DNA of 64,000 bases from assembly GCA_963780395.1 (NCBI GenBank), contig CAWABY010000009.1:1-64000 (forward strand). Direction: 5' to 3'. The stretch is from VGBV01 sp963780395. Its GTDB lineage: Bacteria > Actinomycetota > Thermoleophilia > Solirubrobacterales > 70-9. Shown piece after piece: positions 35,597 to 44,181 of this stretch. The notes beneath the pieces were generated by a model, which saw nothing but the letters and a program-made list of their open reading frames with translations, had not been told where the DNA came from and searched no databases. Within the stretch, counting starts at the first letter, position 1; the number at the start of each line of letters is the position of its first letter. The translations under genes and the position numbers were made by a program.

Positions 35597-36553
35597 TTAG
35601 CTGCGGAAGGGGAGCTCGACGACCTCGGCTCGGCGATCGCCCTCGACCTGGAGCTCGTCTCCCGGCTCAGCCTCGCGGCGAACCACCGCAAGGGCGATCG
35701 GGCCGAGGGAGGGGGAGACGCAGGCGGTACCGATTCGTCCCACCTCCTTCTCCCCGAGCGACAGCGCGTCGCCGGCCTTGGCGGGGCCGCCGAGCGCGAG
35801 GCCCCGCAGCACCCGGTTGGGGCGGCCGCGGTAGTGCAGGCGGGCGACCGGCTCCTGGCCGATGTAGCAGCCCTTGTCGAAATCGACGGCGCGCTCGACG
35901 ATCCCAGCCTCGGCAGGCATCGTCGCCTCGGTCATCTCGCGGCCGAAGCGGGGACGTCCCGACTCCACGCGGAGGATCTCGGCAGCTTCCTCACTCGCGC
36001 GCTCGGCTCCGGCGTCGAGCAGGGCGGCGCGCGCGGCCTCCAGCTGCGCGGGCGCGGCCAGCAGGTCGATGCCGAGGTCGGTCGCGACCGCGAGGCAGCT
36101 CGCGCCCCCCAGCGAGAGCTCGCGGTGGGCGTGCTCGGGACCCTGCCCCTCGGCGCCCGTCAGCTCCGTCGCCCGCGGGCCGATCACCGAGCTCAGGGCC
36201 AGCCCATCGCCGCGGTCGCCGACTTCGACTTCGCGCCCGACCTTGTAGGTGGAGAGGTGGCGGAGCAGCGCGGGTCCGGGCTCGGACTCGGCCAGCAGCA
36301 GGTAGTCGCCCTCGGCCAGCAGCAGCACGCGCAGGTCGCCCTGAAGATGGCCCTTGCGGTCGAGCAGCGCCGCGTAGCGCCCCTCGCCGGGCGCCATCGC
36401 CTCGACGTCGTTGCTGAGCTGGCCCTGCAGGTAGTCGGTCGCCTCGGGCCCGGAGACGGCGATTGCGGTGAATCCCGGGCGGTCGACGATCGCCGCCTGC
36501 TCGCGCATGGCGCGGTACTGGGCGTCGAGCTCAACGGTCGCTGCCTCGGTCAT
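35597..36553 (-). CDS. ygfZ: Folate-binding YgfZ/CAF17-family protein
   Basis: A 318-residue protein of the GcvT-related YgfZ family, which uses tetrahydrofolate to support repair or assembly of iron-sulfur enzymes. The family signature KGCYIGQEPVARLHYRG is at about 228-244, with the invariant Cys. The N-terminus (AIAVSGPEATDYLQGQLSND, YAALLDRKGHLQGDLRVLLL) matches the aminomethyltransferase-like domain. ATG 36553 gives normal length. It is divergent from the multicopper oxidase operon; the 83 bp between the starts contain the palindrome at 36586-36605. Confidence 0.85.
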   Translation of the reverse strand: MTEAATVELDAQYRAMREQAAIVDRPGFTAIAVSGPEATDYLQGQLSNDVEAMAPGEGRYAALLDRKGHLQGDLRVLLLAEGDYLLLAESEPGPALLRHLSTYKVGREVEVGDRGDGLALSSVIGPRATELTGAEGQGPEHAHRELSLGGASCLAVATDLGIDLLAAPAQLEAARAALLDAGAERASEEAAEILRVESGRPRFGREMTEATMPAEAGIVERAVDFDKGCYIGQEPVARLHYRGRPNRVLRGLALGGPAKAGDALSLGEKEVGRIGTACVSPSLGPIALAVVRREAEPGDELQVEGDRRAEVVELPFRS

Positions 36554-36585
36554 CGGGACCGATTCTAGGCGGGTGACCAGAGCAT

Positions 36586-36605
36586 AAGTTAGGTATGACT
36601 AACTT
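36586..36605. promoter_or_regulatory. DtxR/MntR-like operator palindrome
   Basis: AAGTTAG and CTAACTT, perfect seven-base inverted arms, flank GTATGA. The core TTAGGTATGACTAA resembles the DtxR/IdeR box TTAGGTTAGGCTAACCTAA as I recall it. It lies 32 bp upstream of the GTG start (36637) of the operon whose last gene encodes a DtxR-family protein. A metal-loaded repressor bound here would block transcription of the operon. It also places the alternative ATG at 36595 inside the operator, which argues against that start. Confidence 0.65.
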
Positions 36606-36636
36606 CAGGTTCAGTCTGTGCTTCAATTCTCGGGTC

Positions 36637-37783
36637 GTGGAGAAGATCAACCGCAGAAGGCTCCTGATCGGCGGCACCGCCGGCGCCGCGATCCCGGTCA
36701 TCCACAAGCTCGTCCCGCACACCGGGCTGCACTCCGCGATCGAGGGCGCGAACGCCGCGCCGGCCAACGGCAACGGTGGCGCGCCCGGGCCGGCGCATGG
36801 GGCCGCGCAGGCCGTTCACGGCGGCGGCAACTCGGGCCCGACCTTCGCCCCGGGCAGCGTCGATCACGCCGCCAACGGCTTCAACCCGACCGAGCTGCTG
36901 CGCGACTTCGACTGGGGCAAGACAACCCGGCTGCGCGAGCGGGCGCCTGCTGCGCGAGTGGACGCTCGTCGCCAGCGATCGCGAGATCGAGGTCGCCCCC
37001 GGCGTCTCCTACCCGGCCTGGACCTACAACGGCCGGGTGCCGGGGCCGACGCTGCGCTGCCGCGAGGGCGACCTGCTGCGGGTCCGGTTCGTGAACGGCT
37101 CCGAGCACCCCCACACGATCCACTTCCACGGGCTGCATCCCGCCGAGATGGACGGGGTGCCCGGCATCGGCGCGGGCCTCATCCCCAACGGCGGGCAGAC
37201 CGTCTACGAGTTCACAGCCGAGCCCTTCGGCATGCACCTCTACCACTGCCACGCCGGGCCGCTGGCCGAGCACATCGCCCGCGGGCTCTACGGCGCCTTC
37301 ATCGTCGATCCCAAGCAGGGGCGGCCCGAGGCCGACGAGATGGTGATGGTGATGAACGGCTTCAACACCAACTTCGACGCCGAGGGCAACCAGGTCTATG
37401 CGGTCAACAGCGTCGCCTTCCACTACGTCAACGAGCCGATCGCCGTCGAGCGCGACGCCCCGGTCCGGATCTACCTCGTCAACACGCTCGAGTACGACCC
37501 CATCAACTCGTTCCACATCCACGGCAATTTCTTCAACCACTTCCCGACCGGCACCTCGCTGACCCCGACGGAGTTCACCGACACCCTGCTGCAGGGCCAG
37601 GCCCAGCGAGCGGTGCTGGAGATGTGCTTCCCCTACGCCGGGGACTTCATGTTTCACGCTCACAAGACCGAGTTCGCCGAGCTCGGCTGGATGGGATTCT
37701 TCCGGGTCGGCGGGGAGGCGGCGCGAGCCGCGACGCCGGCCGCCTTCTGCGCGCTGGGCGACTCGGGGCGGGTGGTGGGCTGA
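36637..37783 (+). CDS. Two-domain multicopper oxidase, Tat-exported (one frameshift)
   Basis: From GTG 36637 the protein begins VEKINRRRLLIGGTAGAAIP, a twin-arginine (RRxLL) signal. A Gly/Pro/Ala-rich stretch leads to FNPTELLRDFDWGKTTRL. A single-base shift near 36945 restores REWTLVASDREIEVAPGVSY and WTYNGRVPGPTLRCREGDL. Copper motifs: PHTIHFHGLHPAEMDG (HxHG), GMHLYHCHAGPLAEHIARGL (HCH with a second His), NSFHIHGNFFNHFP and MFHAHKTEFAELGWMGFF. With only two cupredoxin domains it resembles nitrite-reductase-like or small two-domain oxidases. It is likely a metal oxidase at the cell surface. It is co-transcribed with the ZIP transporter and DtxR regulator. The single indel is probably sequence error. 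Confidence 0.75.
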
Positions 37784-37814
37784 TGGATGGTGGGTCAATG
37801 AAGGGCGGGGGCTA

Positions 37815-39020
37815 GTGGAGGCCGGCTCAAGGGCCGAAGGCAGGCTCGACGCGGCGCCCATATGGGTGCTGGTTGGGGTGCCGCTGGCGCTGATCGCGAT
37901 CGCGATCGCTGCGTTCTCCCTGCTCGGCGGGCCCGGGCTGGACGAGCGCCGGGGGCCGCCGGTCGAGGAGCTTGCGGTGGAGCGCACGGTGCTGCGCCCG
38001 GGCGAGATCGAGCTCACCGTCCGCAACACGGGCCCCGACGCCTTGGCGGTTGCGCAGGTCGCCGTCGCCGACGCCTACGTCTCGTTCGAAACGGAGCCCG
38101 GCGGTGAGATCGGGCGCCTCGGCGAGCAGAAGCTGACCCTCGACTACCCCTGGCAGGAGGGTTCCCCCTACGCGATCTTCATCCTCACCTCGACCGGGGC
38201 CACGATCGATCACGAGATCGACGTCGCTGTCGAGACTCCCGAGGCCGACGCGGGCTTCTTCGGCCTGATGACGGTGCTCGGCACCTACGTCGGGGTGATC
38301 CCGGTGCTGCTGGGGATGCTGTTCCTTCCGTTTCTGCGCCACGTCTCGGACCGGTGGATCCAGCTGTTCATGGCGCTGACGATCGGACTGCTCGCCTTCC
38401 TGGCGCTGGACGGCTACCTCGAGGGCACCGAGATCGGCAGCGAGTCGGGAGGTGCGTTCGGCGGCGTCGAGTTGCTCTTCCTGGGAGCGGCGGCCGCGTA
38501 CCTGACGCTAGTGGCGATCGACCGCAAGCTGCGGGCCGGAATCGAGTCCCAGCGCAAGGCGGGCGCCGGCGCCTACCGGTTGTCGCTGATGGTCGCGATC
38601 GGGATCGGCCTCCACAACCTCGGCGAGGGGCTCGCGATCGGCTCCGCCTACGCCGTCGGCGCGCTGGCGCTGGGCGCCTTCCTCGTGGTCGGCTTCGCGA
38701 TCCACAACACCACCGAGGGTCTCGCGATCGTGGCGCCGCTTGCGCGCGGGGAGCGCCCCCCGTTCGGCCGCCTGGCGCTGTTGGGGGTGATCGCCGGGGC
38801 GCCGGCGATCCTGGGCGCCGTGATCGGAGCCTCGGTCTACAACCAGGAGCTGGCGACCCTGCTGATCGGCGTCGGCGTCGGCGCGATCATCCAGGTGATC
38901 GGGCAGCTACTGCCCTCGATCCGCGACTCCAGCGGCAGCGCGCTGAACCCGCTCAGCATCGCCGGCATCCTCGCGGGCATCGCCTTCATGTACGCGACCG
39001 GACTGCTGATCGCGCTCTGA
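37815..39020 (+). CDS. ZIP-family divalent metal transporter with extracellular N-terminal domain
   Basis: A 401-residue membrane protein. An N-terminal helix (IWVLVGVPLALIAIAIAAFS) is followed by a soluble domain of about 110 residues (ELTVRNTGPDALAVAQVAVA), which is unusual for ZIP proteins. Then seven or eight helices follow from about 150. The metal path is marked by HNLGEG (267-272) and HNTTEG (297-302), the paired His/Glu motifs of ZIP helices 4 and 5. It should import Zn, Mn or Fe. The stop overlaps the start of the regulator by one base. The gene before encodes a multicopper oxidase, which suggests Mn or Fe as the ion. Confidence 0.85.
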   Translation: MEAGSRAEGRLDAAPIWVLVGVPLALIAIAIAAFSLLGGPGLDERRGPPVEELAVERTVLRPGEIELTVRNTGPDALAVAQVAVADAYVSFETEPGGEIGRLGEQKLTLDYPWQEGSPYAIFILTSTGATIDHEIDVAVETPEADAGFFGLMTVLGTYVGVIPVLLGMLFLPFLRHVSDRWIQLFMALTIGLLAFLALDGYLEGTEIGSESGGAFGGVELLFLGAAAAYLTLVAIDRKLRAGIESQRKAGAGAYRLSLMVAIGIGLHNLGEGLAIGSAYAVGALALGAFLVVGFAIHNTTEGLAIVAPLARGERPPFGRLALLGVIAGAPAILGAVIGASVYNQELATLLIGVGVGAIIQVIGQLLPSIRDSSGSALNPLSIAGILAGIAFMYATGLLIAL

Positions 39021-39739
39021 TGTCCGCTCGCAGCCGCACCGAGGCAGCGCACAACGCTCACCCCGAGCGCCGCCACGCCGAGGGCGCCGAGAACTACGCG
39101 AAGGCGATCTACCAGCTGCAGGCGGGCGGCGAGCAGTCGGTCGGCACCGGCGCGGTCGCCGAGCGCCTGGGGGTGACCCCCGCGTCGGCCTCGGCGATGC
39201 TGAAGCGGCTCGCCGACGACGGCCTGGTCGAGCACGCTCCCTATCACGGCGTCACGCTTACGCCCGCGGGTGAGCAGCTGGCGCTGGAGATGATCCGCCA
39301 CCACCGGCTGATCGAGCTCTTCCTGGCCGAGGTGCTGGGCATGCCGTGGGACAGGGTGCACACCGAGGCCGAGGTGCTCGAGCACCACATCTCCGAGGAG
39401 CTCGAAGAGCTGATCGCGGCGAAGCTGGGTCAGCCGGCGCGTGATCCGCACGGGGACCCGATCCCCAGCCGCGAGCTCGACATCGAGGCCGACCGAACCG
39501 TTGCGCTGAGCGAGCTCGAGGTCGGCGCCGACGGCGTCTTCGAGCGCGTCTCGGACCGCGACCCCGCGATGCTCCGCTACCTGGACTCGCGCGGGATCCG
39601 CCCCGGGGCGGGCATTCGGGTGACCGGCCGGGAGCCGTTCGAGGGCCCGATCTCGGTCAGGGTCGCGGGCTCAGAGCACGCGCTCGGCGCGCCGCTGGCG
39701 CGGCGCATGCGCGTCAGCGCCGCCTCGGCTCCGGGGTGA
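39020..39739 (+). CDS. DtxR/MntR-family metal-dependent transcriptional regulator
   Basis: A 239-residue repressor of the DtxR family. The winged helix is GAENYAKAIYQLQAGGEQSV then VAERLGVTPASASAMLKRLA and LVEHAPYHGVTLTPAGEQLA. The dimerisation and metal-binding domain has MIRHHRLIELFLAEVLGMPW and DRVHTEAEVLEHHISEELEE, with the His and Glu ligands in normal places. Residues about 150-239 form an SH3-like FeoA-type third domain. ATG 39020 overlaps the ZIP stop. It most likely controls its own operon through the palindrome at 36586-36605. Its last 26 bp overlap the convergent cyclic-di-GMP gene. Confidence 0.9.
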   Translation: MSARSRTEAAHNAHPERRHAEGAENYAKAIYQLQAGGEQSVGTGAVAERLGVTPASASAMLKRLADDGLVEHAPYHGVTLTPAGEQLALEMIRHHRLIELFLAEVLGMPWDRVHTEAEVLEHHISEELEELIAAKLGQPARDPHGDPIPSRELDIEADRTVALSELEVGADGVFERVSDRDPAMLRYLDSRGIRPGAGIRVTGREPFEGPISVRVAGSEHALGAPLARRMRVSAASAPG

Positions 39740-41702
39740 CGGCCAGCGCCTGGTAGACCGAAGCGATCTGGTTGGCGATGATCCGGGCGCGATTGATCTC
39801 GGTCCGCGACCAAGGCCGCTCCTGCACGCAGTAGGCCTCCAGGGCGCCGATGCTTTCGCCCGCGTAGACGACGGGGAGGATCAGCAACGTGCCGTAGCCG
39901 AGCTCGAGCAGGTAGTCGACCTCCGAGGGCTCGGTCTCGGGGTCGCCGATCATCACCTGCACGGCCTCCTGGGTTCGCAGCACCTGGACCGTCAACGGGT
40001 ACTCGCTGAGGTCGAACAGCGTGCGATGCTCCTTACGGGTCTCGGCGAGGGTCTCCAGCACCCCTTCCTCGGGGTGCAGGCGCGAGAGCGCGAGTGAGTC
40101 GGCGTTGATCTCGGCCGCCAGCAGGGGCAGCGCGTCCTCCAGGTCGTGCTTGGTGCGGGTGGCTGCGAAGCGGGCGCTGATCCGCTCCAGCCCGCGGTCT
40201 CCGGCGACGATCGTCTCCTGCGCTACGGGAACGGGCCGCATCGCCTCGTCCAGCCCCGCGCGGCAGACGCGGGCGGCGTGAACGGGCACCTTGGCCCAGG
40301 GTTCGCTGGCACGGCCGAGCGCGTAGCCCTGTCCCCATTCGACGTCGAGGTCGGCGAGCGCTGCGATCTCGTCCAGGGTCTCGATTCCCTCGGCGCAGAC
40401 AAGGGCGCCGGTGCGCCGCGCGAAGCGAACGAAGGATTCGACCAGGGCCATTCGCGCCGGGTCACCGTGGATGCCCTCGGTGAGGATGCGGTCGAGCTTG
40501 ACGATGTCCGGCTGCACCTGGGTCAGCTGCTTCAGGCCCGAGTAGCCGGCGCCGGCGTCGTCCACCGCGACGCGAGCGCCGCGCGCGCGCAGGTCGCGCA
40601 GCGCCTCGCGCACCGCTTCGTCCTCGGACAGGGCCTCGTGCTCGGTCACCTCGATCACGATCTCGCTGAGGTCGTCGGGCAGCGCATCCTGAACCACGGC
40701 GGAGAGCACCACCGAGGGGCTCACGTTGAGCGCCAAGTGGGTACCGGGTGGGCGGCCCAGCGGCTCCAGCGCGGCCTGGATCGCGGCGGCCTCGAGCCCG
40801 GGGCCGAGGCCGCAGGCATGAGCCATCGCGAACCAGGCCGCGGTGGGGCGGGCGGGCGCGGCGGGGAAGCGGGCCAGGGCCTCGTAGCCGACCAGACGAC
40901 CGGTTGAGAGCGCAACCACGGGTTGGTACACGGGCCGGATCGCGCCGGGACGCTCCAGCAGCGCCCTGATCTCTTCGCTTTGGCGCTGGCTCAGAGGGCG
41001 CTTCACCCGGTCGGCGTCAAAGCGGCGCGTGCGCTGCTTGCCCGCCGTCTTCGCCCAGTAAAGGGCGCCGTCCGAGAACTGGTGGAGCGTCGCCGCGTCC
41101 TCGGCGTCAGCGGGGTAGGTGGCGATTCCCGCCGAGCAGTGAAGCTTCATTCCGTGGACGGGCACACGCGAGATCGCCGCGCGCGCCCGCTCGGCGATCC
41201 CGTAGGCGGCCTCGGAGGGGGTCGCGGGCAGGATCAGCGCGAACTCCTCGCCGCCGACGCGGGCCGCGGTGTCGCCGTCGCGGATGCAGCCGCGTAGCTG
41301 CGCGCCCACGCCCTTCAGCACGCGGTCCCCATAGGGATGGCCATGGGCGTCGTTGACAGCCTTGAAGTCGTCGAGGTCGATGCTGACCAGCGACAGCTGC
41401 TGGACGTTCCGCTGCGCCCGGACCAGCTCCTTCGTCAGCAGCTCATGGAAGCCACGGTGGTTGGTGAGGCCGGTGAGGTGGTCGGTCTGCGCGAGGTTGC
41501 GGAGCTCCGTCGACTGGCGATGCGCGACCAGCCCGATCAGGATGCAGGTGAGGACCAGCGCCGTGCCGCTCAGGGTCCGCAGGGCCTGGCTCTCCAGCGC
41601 GCTGTGTCCGAGCAGGAAAGCGACGGCGAGGAGCAGCGCGCCGGCGATCGCGGTCGTGAGTAGCGGCATGCGCCGCAGGGTCGAGATCAGTGAGCTTCGC
41701 AT
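39714..41702 (-). CDS. GGDEF-EAL-GAF cyclic-di-GMP signalling protein
   Basis: A 662-residue membrane protein. Two helices (about 13-31 and 42-60) anchor it. The GGDEF domain (70-230) has GGEEF at 150-154 and an RxxD inhibitory site (RDGD, 141-144), so it may be an active, feedback-inhibited diguanylate cyclase. The EAL domain (250-490) keeps the catalytic set: YEALARF, LNVSP, EVTEHEAL, VDDAGAGYSGL, KLDR and AEGIET. A GAF domain follows at about 500-655 (INADSLALSRLHPEEGVLET, LLILPVVYAGESIGALEAYC), an unusual C-terminal position. ATG 41702 precedes the first helix. Both making and breaking of the messenger are possible. Confidence 0.85.
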   Translation of the reverse strand: MRSSLISTLRRMPLLTTAIAGALLLAVAFLLGHSALESQALRTLSGTALVLTCILIGLVAHRQSTELRNLAQTDHLTGLTNHRGFHELLTKELVRAQRNVQQLSLVSIDLDDFKAVNDAHGHPYGDRVLKGVGAQLRGCIRDGDTAARVGGEEFALILPATPSEAAYGIAERARAAISRVPVHGMKLHCSAGIATYPADAEDAATLHQFSDGALYWAKTAGKQRTRRFDADRVKRPLSQRQSEEIRALLERPGAIRPVYQPVVALSTGRLVGYEALARFPAAPARPTAAWFAMAHACGLGPGLEAAAIQAALEPLGRPPGTHLALNVSPSVVLSAVVQDALPDDLSEIVIEVTEHEALSEDEAVREALRDLRARGARVAVDDAGAGYSGLKQLTQVQPDIVKLDRILTEGIHGDPARMALVESFVRFARRTGALVCAEGIETLDEIAALADLDVEWGQGYALGRASEPWAKVPVHAARVCRAGLDEAMRPVPVAQETIVAGDRGLERISARFAATRTKHDLEDALPLLAAEINADSLALSRLHPEEGVLETLAETRKEHRTLFDLSEYPLTVQVLRTQEAVQVMIGDPETEPSEVDYLLELGYGTLLILPVVYAGESIGALEAYCVQERPWSRTEINRARIIANQIASVYQALAVTPEPRRR

Positions 41703-41786
41703 CGAGGGAGCTCCTACCCACCTGAAGTATCGGGATTCGGCGCCTAGGCGACATACCCGCTTCTCGGTCAATACCCTGCAGGCACG

Positions 41787-42152
41787 ATGCCCGGGCTCGC
41801 GGACAGGTTCGCCGAGATCGTCGAGTCGCTTCCCGACGATTGGACCGATCTGGATCTGGACCTGCGCATCTCGGACCGCAGCCGCTACGTGGACGCCGCG
41901 GTGATGCTGTCGCAGATCAACGCGATGCCCTACTCGCGCGCGGACTGGGACTGGCGCGTCGCGGTCGCGCACGGCTTCGGCCACGCAGCGGCGCCCGAGA
42001 CGGTGCGCGGGGTGATGGCGAGGCTCGACCGCGAGGGAATCGGCGGCGAGTTCAGGGTGCGCGACGCGCGCGAGGGCCGGGCCGAGGTCGTGCAGATGTG
42101 GGGCCGCCCCGAGAGCGTCCGCCGCGAGTATCGCCAGCGCCGCAGCCTCTAG
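41787..42152 (+). CDS. Conserved hypothetical protein, 121 residues
   Basis: A small soluble protein with no signal or membrane segment: MPGLADRFAEIVESLPDDWT, LDLDLRISDRSRYVDAAVML, DWRVAVAHGFGHAAAPETVR and an Arg-rich end. It has no motif that I recognise. The stop at 42152 precedes a perfect AGGAGG, the ribosome site of the next gene, so both genes share a message. It is divergent from the cyclic-di-GMP gene. Confidence 0.55.
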   Translation: MPGLADRFAEIVESLPDDWTDLDLDLRISDRSRYVDAAVMLSQINAMPYSRADWDWRVAVAHGFGHAAAPETVRGVMARLDREGIGGEFRVRDAREGRAEVVQMWGRPESVRREYRQRRSL

Positions 42153-42160
42153 GAGGCTCG

Positions 42161-42478
42161 ATGGCCCGCGTGGTGGCGATCGTGGCGGACCTGATGCTCG
42201 CGAGCCGGGTGACGACGTCGCTGCAGGGTGCGGGCCACGAGGTCGAGCAGGAGGCCTCCCTTCCTGATGAGCTCGACGGTGTGGACCTCCTGGTCGCCGA
42301 CCTGGATGCTGTGGACCCGGAGTCCCTTGGTGCGGCCGGCGTGCCGGCGATCGGCTTCTACCAGCACACCGATGCCGAGACCAAGCGCAGGGCCGACGCC
42401 GCAGGCCTCGCCTTCGCCGTGCCACGTTCGCGCATGGTGCGCGAGCTGCCCGAACTCGCCGAGCGCGCTGGGCGCTAG
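42161..42478 (+). CDS. Receiver-like (pseudo-REC) small protein
   Basis: A 105-residue protein resembling a shortened response-regulator receiver. RVVAIVADLMLASRVTTSLQ is the first strand and helix, DLLVADLDAVDPESL corresponds to the phospho-acceptor strand with Asp, IGFYQHTDAETKRRADAAGL to the fourth strand region, and FAVPRSRMV to the final strand, where the usual Lys is Arg. The acidic pair of true receivers is reduced to one Asp, so phosphorylation is doubtful. AGGAGG lies six bases before ATG 42161. No output domain or kinase is attached. Confidence 0.5.
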   Translation: MARVVAIVADLMLASRVTTSLQGAGHEVEQEASLPDELDGVDLLVADLDAVDPESLGAAGVPAIGFYQHTDAETKRRADAAGLAFAVPRSRMVRELPELAERAGR

Positions 42479-42481
42479 GCG

Positions 42482-43511
42482 CTAGTCCGCGGGCGCCGTC
42501 GCGCAGTCGCGGATCACGTCTGTCAGGAAGCTGCCCTCCAGCGCCCGCCCAGGACGCCGGCTCAACACTCCGTGCTGGGAGGCCCAAACGGCCCAATCGC
42601 CGACCGCCCGCACGCTCAGCGCCGGGTCAGGGTCAGCGTCGTTCTGTTTGGAGAAGGCGTCCGCGGCGATTAGCTCAGCGAACTGTGCCCGCTGCGATTC
42701 CGGGTCCAGGCCATCGACCTCGCCGAGCATCTCCTCGATCACGGACTGGGGGTCATCGGAGAGGTCGCGGTAGGCCGGGTTGATGCCCTCCAGCAGCCCG
42801 CAGGTGAGCTCGCTATTCGCCGGCGCTCCGTCCCCCGCGGTGACCAACACGAGCTCGGGATAGCGCGGTGCGCCGAACTCGTCCACGCGGAACTCCCGGG
42901 TGGGGATGCCCTCCTCTCGCAGCTCAACCCCCTCCGCGTTCCAGAAGGCGGTGGCGGCCGCGATCCTGCCCGCGGCCAGCGAGGGAACGGCGGCGAAGCC
43001 GATCGTCACCCGCTCGACGTCGTCCGGGGCCAGCCCGCCCGCGGCGAGCACCGTGTCGAGCACGGCGTCGTCGGAGGGGACTCCCGTGACCCCCACCGTC
43101 AGACCCCTTCAGGTCCGCCGGGGCTGAGATCGAATCGGGATCGGCGGCGATCACGGATGCGAGCGGGCGCCCGACGATCCCCGCCACGGCCACCAGGTCG
43201 ATGCCCCGCTCGCGGGCCAGCCCGAAGTCGTTGATGTCGAGGATCGCGAAGTCGGCGCGCCCCGCCTGCAGCAGCTTGGCGGCGTCCGCGCTGCTCGAAG
43301 GCTCGCGGATCTCGAGGTCGATGCCCGCGTCCTCGAGGTAGCCGCGCGAGCGCGCGGCGTAGATCGGGGCGTGCACGGCGTTCGGCTGGAAGTCCAGCAC
43401 CAGGGTCGCGCCTTCCGGCGCGCCCGGTTCAGCGCCGCCGTCGCCGCCGCACGCGGCGATGGCCGCGCTCGACGCGAGGGCGGCCGCCAGCAGCGCGGCG
43501 ACCCTTCCCAT
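42482..43511 (-). CDS. NMT1/THI5-like ABC substrate-binding lipoprotein (one frameshift)
   Basis: From ATG 43511 the signal (LLAAALASSAAIAACGG) carries a lipobox. The mature protein reads LDFQPNAVHAPIYAARSRGY, IREPSSSADAAKLLQAGRAD, FAILDINDFGLARERGIDLV and ASVIAADPDSISAPADLKG. After one base shift near 43100 it continues GVTGVPSDDAVLDTVLAAGG, VTIGFAAVPSLAAGRIAAAT and so on to the stop. These are blocks of the NMT1/SsuA/ThiY periplasmic-binding family, which binds pyrimidine, sulfonate or related ligands. About 340 residues joined. No permease or ATPase gene is adjacent. The single shift is probably sequence error. Confidence 0.75.
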
Positions 43512-43563
43512 ATCGGCCGCGAGCCTAGCGTTCCTGGCATGCAAGGGCATAGGGTTGGGGGCG

Positions 43564-44088
43564 ATGGTGCGCTCGATGAGCGAGGAGCTGCTCGCGCACG
43601 TGGAGATCCCCAAGGGGAGCCGCAACAAGTACGAGTACTCCGAGGAGCTCGGCCGGCTGATCCTCGACCGCTTCCTCTCGTCATCGATGGTCTACCCGAC
43701 CGACTACGGCTACCTGATCGGGCACCGAGGGCGGGACGCCGACCCTCTCGACGCCCTGATCTGCGTCTCGGAGCCGACCTTTCCGGGTTGCGTGATCCCG
43801 GTCAAGCCGATCGCGCTGTTCAAGATGCGCGACGAGAAGGGGGAGGACGACAAGATCGTCTGCGTCCCCGACCATGACCCGGGCTGGAACCACGCCGAGA
43901 CGCTCGAAGACATCCCAGCTCAGCTGCAGCTGGAGATCACCCACTTCTTCTCGGTCTACAAGCAGCTCGAGGGCAAGGTGGTCGAGGTGGACGGCTGGCG
44001 CTCCAGGGAGGAGGCGCTGGAGGTGATCGCGGACGGGCGTCGCCTGCAGGCCGACTGGGAGGCCCAGGGCGGCGCGGCCGAGGCCTAG
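43564..44088 (+). CDS. ppa: Inorganic pyrophosphatase (soluble, family I)
   Basis: A 174-residue cytoplasmic enzyme that hydrolyses pyrophosphate to phosphate. AHVEIPKGSRNKYEYSEELG starts the barrel; SSSMVYPTDYGYLIGHRGRD and the signature DADPLDALI hold the metal-binding Asp residues. VCVPDHDPGWNHAETLEDIP and THFFSVYKQLEGK complete the active site. ATG 43564 is the likely start; an internal ATG follows four codons later. Size matches family I enzymes of actinobacteria. It is divergent from the binding-protein gene with a 52 bp gap. Confidence 0.95.
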   Translation: MVRSMSEELLAHVEIPKGSRNKYEYSEELGRLILDRFLSSSMVYPTDYGYLIGHRGRDADPLDALICVSEPTFPGCVIPVKPIALFKMRDEKGEDDKIVCVPDHDPGWNHAETLEDIPAQLQLEITHFFSVYKQLEGKVVEVDGWRSREEALEVIADGRRLQADWEAQGGAAEA

Positions 44089-44181
44089 TCGCGCCGCGAA
44101 TCTGGCTATGCTGGCGCCCGCCGAGCACCTGGCAGGAAAGAACGCAGCAACCACACACAGCTACTAGGAGGTCGCTTCACC

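Noticed and set aside
44089..44181. A stretch with GGAAAGAACGCAGCAACC before the aquaporin gene, resembling the tetraloop region of a small SRP RNA
   Set aside because: The paired helix and the conserved GGUCAGG/AGCAGCC partners cannot be built, and the region ends in the ribosome site of the aquaporin gene.
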